A model generated the notes under the pieces. The model saw only the letters and a program-made list of their open reading frames with translations. It was not told the origin of the DNA and ran no database searches. A program made the translations under genes and the position numbers. 39,064 nt of DNA from Bacillota bacterium (lineage in GTDB: Bacteria > Bacillota > Clostridia > Lachnospirales > Lachnospiraceae): positions 1-39,064 of the forward strand of contig JAEZPG010000080.1 in NCBI GenBank assembly GCA_023413555.1, read 5' to 3'. How positions within the stretch are numbered: position 1 is the first letter of the stretch; every line of letters starts with the position of its first letter. Of the stretch, positions 7,896 through 15,575 are shown piece after piece.

Positions 7896-9194
7896 ATGAT
7901 TTGGAATGCGACTAAGGAATGTATGAGCAGAGATGAGATAAGCTCCCTGCAAAGTGCCAGACTCAGAAAAATGGTATCCCGAGTATACCATAATGTAGAT
8001 TTTTACCGAAAAAAGATGCAAGAGATGGGAATTGAACCAGAGGATATACAAGGGATAGAAGATCTTAATAAGCTACCATTTACTACAAAAGAGGATTTAC
8101 GCCAAAACTATCCTTTTGGGTTATTTGCGATTCCACAGTCACAAATTGTACGTGTACATGCTTCTTCTGGTACAACAGGAAAACCTACTGTTGTTGGATA
8201 TTCCAGAAAAGATATCGAAATCTGGCAAGAATGTGTAGCCAGAGTACTGGCTATGTCTGGTATTGGAGCTAAAGATAAGATTCAGATTTCATATGGCTAT
8301 GGGTTATTTACTGGTGGTCTCGGCCTTCATTATGGAGCTGAAAATCTGGGTGCTACTGTAGTACCAATGTCTGTAGGCAATACCATGAAGCAGATTACTA
8401 TGATGCAAGATTTCGGAGTAACTGCCATTGCCTGTACACCGTCCTATTTATTACATATCGCTGAGGCCTTAGAAGAACATAATGCAATCGATAATATTAA
8501 GTTAAAGCATGCCATTTGTGGAGCTGAGCCTTGGACTGAAAATATGAGAAAAGAAATTGAACAAAAGCTTCATATTCATGCTCATGATATTTATGGATTA
8601 AGTGAGGTTATGGGACCTGGTGTAGCTGCAGATTGTGAATATCACAATGGACTTCATGTTTATGAGGATCATTTTATACCTGAGATCATTAACCCAAATA
8701 CCTATGAAGCAGTAGCTCCAGGCGAAACAGGAGAGCTTGTATTTACTACAATTACAAAAGAAGCTCTTCCATTGTTCCGGTATCGTACCAAGGACTTAAC
8801 CAGTATTGATTACAGTAAGTGTGAATGTGGACGTACTCTAGCAAGACTTTCCCGATTTAAAGGGCGTTCTGATGATATGTTAATTATTCGTGGTGTAAAT
8901 GTATTCCCATCACAAATAGAATCTGCATTATTGGAAATAGGTGAGACAAGCCCACACTATCAATTGATTGTAGAACGAGTGGATAACTTAGATACTCTTG
9001 AAGTATTAGTTGAAGTAGAAGAGCGATTCTTCTCCGATGAGATTCGTGCATTAGAAACACTTACCAAAAAAATTGCCCATACATTGCAACAAGCATTAGG
9101 TATTGCTGCAAAAGTTAAACTTGTAGAGCCTAAGACGATTGCCAGAAGCGAGGGTAAAGCTGTTCGTGTCATTGACAAACGTAAACTTATCTAA
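7896..9194 (+). CDS. paaK: Phenylacetate-CoA ligase family (aryl-CoA ligase)
   Basis: An AMP-forming ligase that activates phenylacetate or related aryl acids to CoA thioesters. The 432-residue protein has the adenylate-binding loop HASSGTTGKPT starting at residue 88, a YGLSEVMGPG motif in the middle, and the hinge and C-terminal region (FRYRTKDLT, GRSDDMLIIRGVNVFP) expected of PaaK. Four Cys/His-rich positions around residues 307-311 (KCECGR) are also usual for this group. Start ATG 7896 follows AGGAGG by 8 bases. Located between iorB and an ACT-domain gene, it probably supplies or consumes the aryl-acetyl-CoA that IorAB handles. The exact aryl group is not known. Confidence 0.92.
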   Translation: MIWNATKECMSRDEISSLQSARLRKMVSRVYHNVDFYRKKMQEMGIEPEDIQGIEDLNKLPFTTKEDLRQNYPFGLFAIPQSQIVRVHASSGTTGKPTVVGYSRKDIEIWQECVARVLAMSGIGAKDKIQISYGYGLFTGGLGLHYGAENLGATVVPMSVGNTMKQITMMQDFGVTAIACTPSYLLHIAEALEEHNAIDNIKLKHAICGAEPWTENMRKEIEQKLHIHAHDIYGLSEVMGPGVAADCEYHNGLHVYEDHFIPEIINPNTYEAVAPGETGELVFTTITKEALPLFRYRTKDLTSIDYSKCECGRTLARLSRFKGRSDDMLIIRGVNVFPSQIESALLEIGETSPHYQLIVERVDNLDTLEVLVEVEERFFSDEIRALETLTKKIAHTLQQALGIAAKVKLVEPKTIARSEGKAVRVIDKRKLI

Positions 9195-9211
9195 TCACAA
9201 GGAGGAATGTT

Positions 9212-9649
9212 ATGCTTATTAAGCAGTTATCTGTATTTATCGAAAACCGTGAGGGAAGATTGGAGAAAGTAACAGAAACACTGGCAGCACATGAGATTAA
9301 TATAGTTTCTCTTAGTCTTGCGGACACATCTGAATATGGGATGCTTCGAATGGTGGTATCAGACCCCGTAAAAGGAAAAGCTGTTTTAAAAGAAGCTGGC
9401 TTTTCTGCTATGTTAACTGATGTTTTAGCGATTAAACTTCCACATAGAATAGGAATGCTGTACACTATATTAGATTTGTTAGTAGCAAGAGATATCAGCA
9501 TTGAGTATATGTATACACTTGCTACAGGGAAAAATGCTTCTATTATTGCCAAAGTTTCTGACGTTAGTGCCGCTATTGAAGTTTTAGAAAAGAATAACTT
9601 TGAGCTTTTCAAAGCTGATGAAGCCTATCAAATTAATTATGAGGTTTAA
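9212..9649 (+). CDS. Double ACT-domain protein of the ior-paaK operon
   Basis: A 145-residue protein made of two ACT domains (about 1-70 and 71-145). Each ACT domain opens with a beta strand and a ligand-type loop (LSVFIENREGRLEKV; LPHRIGMLYTIL). ACT domains bind amino acids and act as sensors. It starts 17 bases after paaK behind AAGGAGG. There is no DNA-binding or enzymatic domain, so a role as an allosteric partner of IorAB or PaaK, sensing an aromatic amino acid, is a reasonable guess. Small ACT proteins next to ior and paaK genes are common in anaerobes, but I know of no firm function. Confidence 0.85.
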   Translation: MLIKQLSVFIENREGRLEKVTETLAAHEINIVSLSLADTSEYGMLRMVVSDPVKGKAVLKEAGFSAMLTDVLAIKLPHRIGMLYTILDLLVARDISIEYMYTLATGKNASIIAKVSDVSAAIEVLEKNNFELFKADEAYQINYEV

Positions 9650-9696
9650 TAAAGCTGAATTCTTAGGAGCAGTTGATAATTGGAAAGGGGAATATC

Positions 9697-9972
9697 ATGG
9701 GAGATAAGCCTGAATTGTATTTAAAAAAGCTTACTAAAGAAGAAATAGAGCAAATAAGGGAAGAGAATAGACAAAACGGAAAACCCAAAATTTTAATTGG
9801 TATGATTATTTTGATGATAGCTATTATGGTTGGTATGTTTATTATTTCTTATTATTGGTCCATGAACAAATTACCTGGGAAGATGGCCGCTACCATTATG
9901 GTAGTATGCTTAGTTGTTGAAGTGGTGTTATGTGAAACAACTAATAAAATGAATCATCGGTTATACAAATAA
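9697..9972 (+). CDS. Small two-helix membrane protein, unknown function
   Basis: A 91-residue protein with a charged N-terminal segment of about 30 residues (LTKEEIEQIREENRQNG), likely helical and cytoplasmic, followed by two hydrophobic segments (about residues 33-52 and 64-80). I do not recognise the family. ATG 9697 is chosen because AAAGGGG (9684-9690) lies 6 bases upstream. An upstream in-frame ATG at 9673 has only AGGAGC near it. It is 47 bases after the ACT gene and before a terminator, so it is likely the last gene of the ior transcript. Confidence 0.75.
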   Translation: MGDKPELYLKKLTKEEIEQIREENRQNGKPKILIGMIILMIAIMVGMFIISYYWSMNKLPGKMAATIMVVCLVVEVVLCETTNKMNHRLYK

Positions 9973-9982
9973 ATCACAAATT

Positions 9983-10030
9983 AGGTACTATTAGTAATGT
10001 AAAAATTTACTTTTAGTACCTTATTTTTTT
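9983..10030 (+). terminator. Terminator of the ior operon
   Basis: AGGTACTA at 9983-9990 pairs with TAGTACCT at 10014-10021, and an inner hairpin (GTAAA 9999-10003 with TTTAC 10006-10010) sits in the loop. A run of T follows (10024-10030). Confidence 0.8.
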
Positions 10031-10077
10031 GCTTACAGATTCATATAGTACAATAAGTAAAATATATTGGAGATTAG

Positions 10078-10623
10078 ATGAAACCATTTCTTAAAGGTAT
10101 TATTATTGTTATTATTGCAATACTACTTATTAATACTATCTATAAAAAATCAAGATTTTATTACTATGATCCCATATTTCAACCATTTTCTAATAGATTA
10201 AATGCTAATAAACTGCTTTTAGTCGTAGGTGATACTTATAAGCTTCGACCTCAGGCATTGAACAAAAGAGTTTCCTACAAAAGCAGTAATTTTAGAATTG
10301 TGGATGTTATGCCATCGGGAAAAGTGTATGCAAAGACTGTCGGTACAGCAATTATAACTGCTACTGGAAAGTCATTTAAGGCACAATGTAAAGTCACTGT
10401 GATTAGTATAAGTGCAATGAAGATTTCGTTAATTGTAGGGGAACGCATTCATTTATACATAAATGGTAGTAATAAATCCGTTACATGGGAAAGTAGCAGT
10501 AAGATTGTTTCTGTGGATAAAGAGGGAATCGTTACGGCAGTACTGCCTGGACGGGCTAAAATAACTGCAACAATTAGTGGAAAACAATTAGAGTGCAACG
10601 TTTATGTGAAAAATAATGCGTAA
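10078..10623 (+). CDS. Membrane-anchored protein with two bacterial Ig-like (BIG2) domains
   Basis: The 181-residue protein begins with one hydrophobic segment (residues 6-20, GIIIVIIAILLIN), likely an uncleaved anchor with the rest outside the cell. Two Ig-like group 2 repeats follow: one from about residue 50 ending in VGTAIITATGKSFKAQCKV, and one from about residue 118 ending in PGRAKITATISGKQLECNV. Such domains mediate adhesion or protein contacts at the surface. ATG 10078 has GGAG 6 bases upstream. The next gene is a D-Ala-D-Ala carboxypeptidase 75 bases on with no terminator seen between, so both may serve the cell wall. Function beyond this is unknown. Confidence 0.8.
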   Translation: MKPFLKGIIIVIIAILLINTIYKKSRFYYYDPIFQPFSNRLNANKLLLVVGDTYKLRPQALNKRVSYKSSNFRIVDVMPSGKVYAKTVGTAIITATGKSFKAQCKVTVISISAMKISLIVGERIHLYINGSNKSVTWESSSKIVSVDKEGIVTAVLPGRAKITATISGKQLECNVYVKNNA

Positions 10624-10698
10624 ACTCGTACAAAATAAGTCATAAAACTAAAACTCTTCGATACATTAGTATAAAGATTAAGAAGTTTGGAGTGCTTC

Positions 10699-12183
10699 AT
10701 GAAACGTATCTTAAGTTTGCTATTTATTCTACTTCTTTCCTTTAGCATTGTTAGTTTTAGCTATGTAAATGGGACTACAATATCGTTGTACCCAACAGAT
10801 GACGAAGATCAGACTGCCGAAACTACAAAAGATGATACAACAAGTACGGAAGATAGCGATAGTATTCCTACCCTTAGTAAAGATATTCTATCTAACACTA
10901 TACAAATGCAACATACTAAATCAGTTAATACTGAAGATAAAAATTCAGAGATAGAAACATCAGAAGACAAACAAATTGATCAATACTATGAAGATGTAGA
11001 AACGATAGAGACAATAAAAAATCTCCGCAAAGATAAGAAGAATAAGAATGATGCTACGCAAGCTGTAGTTGAGGATAGTACAGGAAATTCACTGGGACTT
11101 TCCTCAAAATCTGCCGTATTAATTGAAGGTTCCACTGGCCAGATATTATATGAAAAAGATAAGGATCTTCAGATGGCTCCGGCCAGTATAACAAAAATCA
11201 TGACACTGATTCTTATATTTGATGCTATAGAGAATGGTAAAATCAAGCTTTCTGACCAAGTCAGTGTTAGTGAATATGCGGCCTCAATGGGAGGTAGCCA
11301 AGTCTATTTAGAACCTTATGAAACACAGACTGTGGATACTATGATTAAATGTATATCCATTGCCTCGGCCAATGATGCCTCAGTTGCTATGGCTGAATTA
11401 ATTGCAGGTTCTGAGCAAGAGTTTGTTTCGAAGATGAATGATAAAGCAAAAAGTCTTGGAATGAAAAATACTCATTTTGAAAACTGTTGTGGCCTTGATA
11501 ATGACACCACTAACCATGTTTCTACAGCCTATGATGTTGCTCTAATGTCAAGAGAATTGATTACTAAACATCCAGAAATCTCTAAGTATTCAACTACTTG
11601 GATGGACACCTTTACCCATATTACAAAAAAGGGGGAAAGTGTTTTTGGTCTTACCAATACTAATAAGTTAGTACGTACTTATAAAGGAATCACAGGTTTA
11701 AAAACCGGTTCGACCTCCAAAGCTAAATTCTGTCTTGCTGCTACAGCAAATCGTAATGACATGGACTTAATAGCTGTTGTAATGTGCGCACCAGAACCCA
11801 AAATAAGATTTAAGGAAGCAGCATCTTTGCTGGACTATGGGTTTGCAAATTGTAGTGTATATAAAGATAATAATAAGGATCTAATACTTGATCCTATAGA
11901 AGTTAAAAACGGAGTAGAGGATACTGTTAATGGCATAGTGACCAAACCATTTTCCTACGTTTGCCTAGTGGGAAAGGATCCAACTGCCATTAAAAAAGAA
12001 GTAGAAATCATAGAATCTATTGATGCACCAATCAATCAAAATGAACAAATAGGTAAAGTTACCTATACATTAGATGGAAAGGTTATTGGAGAAGTTCCAA
12101 TTGTTTCTAAAACATCAGTCCGTAAAGCGACCTTCAATGATTCCTTTGTAAGGCTGTTAAGACGATATTTCAATATATACTAA
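10699..12183 (+). CDS. D-alanyl-D-alanine carboxypeptidase (PBP5/DacF family)
   Basis: A penicillin-binding enzyme that trims the terminal D-Ala from peptidoglycan pentapeptides, exported by an N-terminal signal sequence (residues 1 to about 25, MKRILSLLFILLLSF). All three serine-peptidase motifs are present: SITK with nucleophile Ser163, SAN at Ser223, and KTG at Lys335. Residues 33-125 form an unusual acidic, Ser/Thr-rich linker before the catalytic domain. A PBP5-type C-terminal beta domain (about 400-475) and a basic amphipathic tail (RLLRRYFNIY) follow. ATG 10699 is preceded by GGAG at 6 bases. The protein (494 residues) is longer than usual because of the linker. A second family member lies at 19439. 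Confidence 0.93.
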   Translation: MKRILSLLFILLLSFSIVSFSYVNGTTISLYPTDDEDQTAETTKDDTTSTEDSDSIPTLSKDILSNTIQMQHTKSVNTEDKNSEIETSEDKQIDQYYEDVETIETIKNLRKDKKNKNDATQAVVEDSTGNSLGLSSKSAVLIEGSTGQILYEKDKDLQMAPASITKIMTLILIFDAIENGKIKLSDQVSVSEYAASMGGSQVYLEPYETQTVDTMIKCISIASANDASVAMAELIAGSEQEFVSKMNDKAKSLGMKNTHFENCCGLDNDTTNHVSTAYDVALMSRELITKHPEISKYSTTWMDTFTHITKKGESVFGLTNTNKLVRTYKGITGLKTGSTSKAKFCLAATANRNDMDLIAVVMCAPEPKIRFKEAASLLDYGFANCSVYKDNNKDLILDPIEVKNGVEDTVNGIVTKPFSYVCLVGKDPTAIKKEVEIIESIDAPINQNEQIGKVTYTLDGKVIGEVPIVSKTSVRKATFNDSFVRLLRRYFNIY

Positions 12184-12200
12184 ATTATAGGCATATACCT

Positions 12201-12229
12201 AAATGGCTTCCTGACCGAGGAAGTCATTT
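12201..12229 (+). terminator. Hairpin after the carboxypeptidase gene, possible weak terminator
   Basis: A 12-bp stem (12201-12212 with 12218-12229, one G-T pair) with a 5-base loop. The T tract after it is interrupted, so termination may be partial. Confidence 0.55.
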
Positions 12230-12257
12230 CAGTTATTTGGGATTTATGAATCCTTCA

Positions 12258-12286
12258 TTGACAGCTATTCTCTGGTTAGATATAGT
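12258..12286 (+). promoter_or_regulatory. Promoter of the metallophosphoesterase gene
   Basis: TTGACA at 12258-12263 and TATAGT at 12281-12286 are spaced by 17 bases, about 85 bases upstream of the next start codon. Confidence 0.75.
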
Positions 12287-12369
12287 TATAATAAGTTAGA
12301 AAGTTTATAATGAATAAATACAGTGCTTGTTTCATAATCTAGAAATGAAATCTCAATAAGGAGTATACT

Positions 12370-13251
12370 ATGGAGCAGACCATTTTATTAATTGTTTTAA
12401 TCTCTATGTTTTTACTTGGGATAGGGGTATATCTCTATATCCTATATGAAAACAGGCATTTTCATATAACCACATATGAATATAGTAATAAGAAATTGCC
12501 AAAATCATTTGACCAGGCTGTTATCTTATTCTTAACAGACCTCCATAATTACTGTTATGGAGATAATAATGAACGTCTTCTAAATGCCATCCGTAATAAC
12601 AAGCCAGATTTCATCCTAATTGGTGGGGATATGATCGTGAAAGGGAATCATTTTGATAGTACAAAGGCATTGGTGCTAATCAAGAGGTTGGCAACGGAGT
12701 TTCCAGTCTATTATGCTTATGGTAATCATGAGCTGCGGATGAGTAATATAGCGGGAAACGAGAACACTCCATTTATGGAATATATTACGAAACTGAGACA
12801 GTATGGAGTAAGATTCGTATTAGATGAAAAACTATCTTTAAACAGAAACGGTCATTCCATTGATGTATATGGATTAAATTTACCGGAGTTCTATTATATG
12901 AAATTCAAGAAAAACCCATTGTCTAAGGAATCGTTAGACCATCACCTTGGCACACCTGATAACAAGAGGTTTAATATACTACTCGCCCATAATCCCATCT
13001 ACTTTCCTGAATATGCTAATTGGGGAGCAAACTTGGTGTTATCTGGACATGTACATGGTGGTATGATTGCACTACCAGCCATAGGTGGTGTAATGTCAAC
13101 CCAAGGCCTTCTTTTTCCAAAATATGATTTTGGGTTATACCAAGATAAACAGGCTACTATGATTTTATCCCGTGGTTTAGGGAATCATACGATACACATT
13201 CGTGTCAACAATCGTGCGGAGCTTGTAAAAATTGTGTTTACAATCAATTAA
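12370..13251 (+). CDS. Membrane-anchored metallophosphoesterase (calcineurin-like)
   Basis: The 293-residue protein has one N-terminal hydrophobic anchor (residues 4-24) and a calcineurin-like phosphoesterase fold. The metal-binding motifs are all present: DLH (Asp57, His59), GGDM (Asp87), GNHE (Asn119, His120), AHNP, and GHVHGG near residue 230. This resembles the YkuE/YaeI group of membrane-attached phosphoesterases that act on lipid or cell-envelope phosphodiesters. The substrate is not evident. The start ATG 12370 follows AAGGAG by 7 bases. It has its own near-consensus promoter and stands between a carboxypeptidase and a degenerate membrane peptidase. Confidence 0.88.
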   Translation: MEQTILLIVLISMFLLGIGVYLYILYENRHFHITTYEYSNKKLPKSFDQAVILFLTDLHNYCYGDNNERLLNAIRNNKPDFILIGGDMIVKGNHFDSTKALVLIKRLATEFPVYYAYGNHELRMSNIAGNENTPFMEYITKLRQYGVRFVLDEKLSLNRNGHSIDVYGLNLPEFYYMKFKKNPLSKESLDHHLGTPDNKRFNILLAHNPIYFPEYANWGANLVLSGHVHGGMIALPAIGGVMSTQGLLFPKYDFGLYQDKQATMILSRGLGNHTIHIRVNNRAELVKIVFTIN

Positions 13252-13262
13252 TGCATATACAG

Positions 13263-13291
13263 TTGAAGAAATATATTGAATATGTTATTCT
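13263..13291 (+). promoter_or_regulatory. Candidate promoter for the M50-like gene and scpAB
   Basis: TTGAAG at 13263-13268 and TATTCT at 13286-13291 with 17-base spacing, about 60 bases before ATG 13352. Neither box is perfect. Confidence 0.45.
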
Positions 13292-13351
13292 TTAATAATG
13301 TGAGAATAGATAGTACGCTATACATGTCATTTGAAAAGATTGAGGACTTCT

Positions 13352-13951
13352 ATGGAATACCTAATCCAAATGGTTGCAAGCTTATTTGCAGCTCTTTTAG
13401 TTATGATATTACATGAGATACCTAAGGCAATGGTATATAAATTGCAATCCCAAAAGAAAGTATCGTTGATTAAGGTATTGTATTTACCACAGTATATAGA
13501 CCCCATTGGGCTTATTTTCTGTGTACTTTCTCTTGCCGGTTTTTCCAAACCCTATCGGTACGAGATTAAGGAAAAGAAGAATGCATCCTACATAGGTATC
13601 ACTGGGCTGTTATGTCTTTTGTTATGTACAGTAGTTGCATATATTGCATATTGCGCTTGCTATGAAGGATTACAAATAGACCAATTGTTAGTGGACATGG
13701 ATATCAGTCAACGATTCAATTATTATTTTATTTGCTACAGTTTATTAATCAGCCTAGGTATGTTTGTCGTGAACTTATTTCCTATCTCAGCCTTTGACAT
13801 GGGACTCATTATTGCCGGTAAATCAACCGAAAGATTTATTCATATTATTCGTTCAGATACCTTCATAAAAATAGCATTATTTATCGTTCTGTTTACAGAG
13901 ATTATACCTATACTCGGTATCCGAATGATTAATCTGTTGCTGGCTTTATAG
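13352..13951 (+). CDS. Site-2-protease-like (M50) membrane protein, active site incomplete
   Basis: About 199 residues with five or so hydrophobic segments in the M50B layout. The segment YIDPIG followed by GFSKPYRY matches the family pattern IDPIG...GFGWAKP. The C-terminal motif NLFPISAFD corresponds to NLLPIPPLD with its zinc-binding Asp. However the HExxH motif reads HEIPK (His21, Glu22, Lys25), so one zinc-ligand His is missing. The protein is probably not a normal zinc protease. It may have a structural or binding role. ATG 13352 is favoured by GAGGA (13342-13346), 5 bases upstream, over TTG 13331. An M50 gene just before scpA is a frequent arrangement in Clostridia. Confidence 0.75.
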   Translation: MEYLIQMVASLFAALLVMILHEIPKAMVYKLQSQKKVSLIKVLYLPQYIDPIGLIFCVLSLAGFSKPYRYEIKEKKNASYIGITGLLCLLLCTVVAYIAYCACYEGLQIDQLLVDMDISQRFNYYFICYSLLISLGMFVVNLFPISAFDMGLIIAGKSTERFIHIIRSDTFIKIALFIVLFTEIIPILGIRMINLLLAL

Positions 13952-13981
13952 GCTTCTGAAGAGAAAGGAACGTTTCATTTT

Positions 13982-14773
13982 ATGGGGATTCCAGTAAGAT
14001 TAGAAGTTTTTGAAGGACCTTTAGATTTATTATTACACCTTATAGATAAAAATAAAGTTAATATATATGACATTCCTATTGTAATGATTACAGAACAGTA
14101 TATGGAATACATTAAGTCTATGGAAACAAAGGATTTAGATGTAATGAGTGAATTTCTTGTTATGGCCGCCACTTTATTAAATATAAAGTCCAAAATGCTT
14201 CTCCCAAAAGAAGAGACTGCAGAAGAAGAGGAAGAGGATCCAAGAAAAGAATTGGTAGAACGTCTTTTGGAATATAAGATGTATAAGTATATTTCTTTTG
14301 AACTTAAGGACAGACAGCTGGATGCCTCTAAACTGTTGTTTAAGAAACCATCGATTCCTGACTCTATACGTGATTATAGAGAACCCATTTCAGTGGAGGA
14401 TTTGTTGTCGGACCTGACGATATCTAAACTTCATGCTATCTTTGAATCTGTTATTAAAAAACAAATAGACAAGATAGATCCCATCCGTAGTAAGTATGGT
14501 GACATCAAAAAAGAAGAAGTAAATTTAGATGAAAAGATGCTGTTTATAGAAGCTTATGGACAAGCTCACAGATCCTTTTTATTTCGGTGTCTTTTAGAGA
14601 CAAGCTCCTCTAAGATGGAGGTTATCATCACTTTTTTATGTGTCCTAGAGCTTATGAAGGTTGGTAAGCTAAAAGTAGAACAGGAACATATATTTGACGA
14701 TATTATTGTTACCTACATGAATGATAGTAGTATATCGACAGAAGACTTGTCTAGTAATCTTATTTACGAATAG
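13982..14773 (+). CDS. scpA: Segregation and condensation protein A (kleisin)
   Basis: ScpA is the kleisin that bridges the SMC dimer and ScpB in bacterial condensin and helps compact and separate sister chromosomes. The 263-residue protein starts with the hallmark FEGPLDLLLHLI motif (residues 9-20). It has an acidic linker (EEEEEDPRKE, about 81-90), and ends in a winged-helix region that binds the SMC head. GAGAAAGGA upstream serves as ribosome binding site. scpB follows after 11 bases, so the two are made together. Length and layout are normal. Confidence 0.95.
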   Translation: MGIPVRLEVFEGPLDLLLHLIDKNKVNIYDIPIVMITEQYMEYIKSMETKDLDVMSEFLVMAATLLNIKSKMLLPKEETAEEEEEDPRKELVERLLEYKMYKYISFELKDRQLDASKLLFKKPSIPDSIRDYREPISVEDLLSDLTISKLHAIFESVIKKQIDKIDPIRSKYGDIKKEEVNLDEKMLFIEAYGQAHRSFLFRCLLETSSSKMEVIITFLCVLELMKVGKLKVEQEHIFDDIIVTYMNDSSISTEDLSSNLIYE

Positions 14774-14784
14774 GAGAATATGCC

Positions 14785-15354
14785 TTGGAAATAAACAAAG
14801 TTAAAGCAGCAATTGAAGCGATATTGTTTTCTTTAGGGGAAGCGGTAGAACTAGATCGTATTGCAAAAACCATTGATCATGATGAAGAAACAACCAAACG
14901 AATACTAAATACTATGATGGATGAGTACAATAGTGAAAGTAGAGGGATCCAGATTATTGAATTGGACGGATCCTATCAGCTTTGTACGAAGGAAGAAATG
15001 TATGATCTTCTGTTAAAGATCACTCATATTCCAAAAAAATATGTGCTGACAGATGTGCAGCTGGAAACTCTTTCTATCATTGCCTACAAACAGCCTATCA
15101 CGAAGAATGCGATAGAAGCAATTCGAGGAGTTAAATGTGACCATGTAGTGAATCGTCTTGTGGAGTATAATCTGGTGTGTGAAGTAGGCCGTCTAGATGC
15201 TCCAGGTAGACCAATATTATTTGGAACAACCGAAGATTTTTTACGTTGTTTTGGTGTGTCGTCACTTGAGAATCTTCCAACCTTGAACCAGGATCAGTTA
15301 AATGACTTTAAACAGGAAGCTGAGGCCGAGGTTCAGTTAAAACTAAATATTTAG
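14785..15354 (+). CDS. scpB: Segregation and condensation protein B
   Basis: ScpB dimerises through two winged-helix domains and binds the ScpA middle region in the SMC complex. The 189-residue protein begins EINKVKAAIEAILFSLGE and carries LSIIAYKQPITKNAIEAIRG and GRLDAPGRPILFGTTEDFL (about residues 93-155), both strongly typical. The start is a TTG at 14785 with TAGGAG (14771-14776) 8 bases upstream. That site overlaps the scpA stop codon, suggesting coupled translation. A terminator follows the stop. Confidence 0.95.
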   Translation: MEINKVKAAIEAILFSLGEAVELDRIAKTIDHDEETTKRILNTMMDEYNSESRGIQIIELDGSYQLCTKEEMYDLLLKITHIPKKYVLTDVQLETLSIIAYKQPITKNAIEAIRGVKCDHVVNRLVEYNLVCEVGRLDAPGRPILFGTTEDFLRCFGVSSLENLPTLNQDQLNDFKQEAEAEVQLKLNI

Positions 15355-15365
15355 AAATATACTTA

Positions 15366-15407
15366 AGAGGGCTGCCGCACGAACTGTGACAGCCCTCTTG
15401 CTTTGTC
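15366..15407 (+). terminator. Terminator after scpB
   Basis: AGAGGGCTG at 15366-15374 pairs perfectly with CAGCCCTCT at 15390-15398. An inner CAC/GTG pairing (15378-15380 with 15386-15388) lies in the loop, and TTGCTTT follows. Confidence 0.85.
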
Positions 15408-15575
15408 GTGATTATATTGTGACTTTTATCATTTACAAGACAATCCATCTAAAATGAGAGTCACAAGTTGCATATTGACATATGTCCCTATTTATCACAT
15501 CTAATATTTTATATTTTCTCATAAATTAGAATGCTTTGGATATACTATGAGAATACTACGAATAATGGTGATAAT

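Noticed and set aside
9187..9612. - strand open frame of 141 codons
   Set aside because: Antisense to the ACT-domain gene, which has a good ribosome binding site and clear domain pattern.
15440..15575. Sigma-G type promoter for the germination genes
   Set aside because: I looked for a forespore -35/-10 pair at proper spacing before gerKA and found only poor partial matches.
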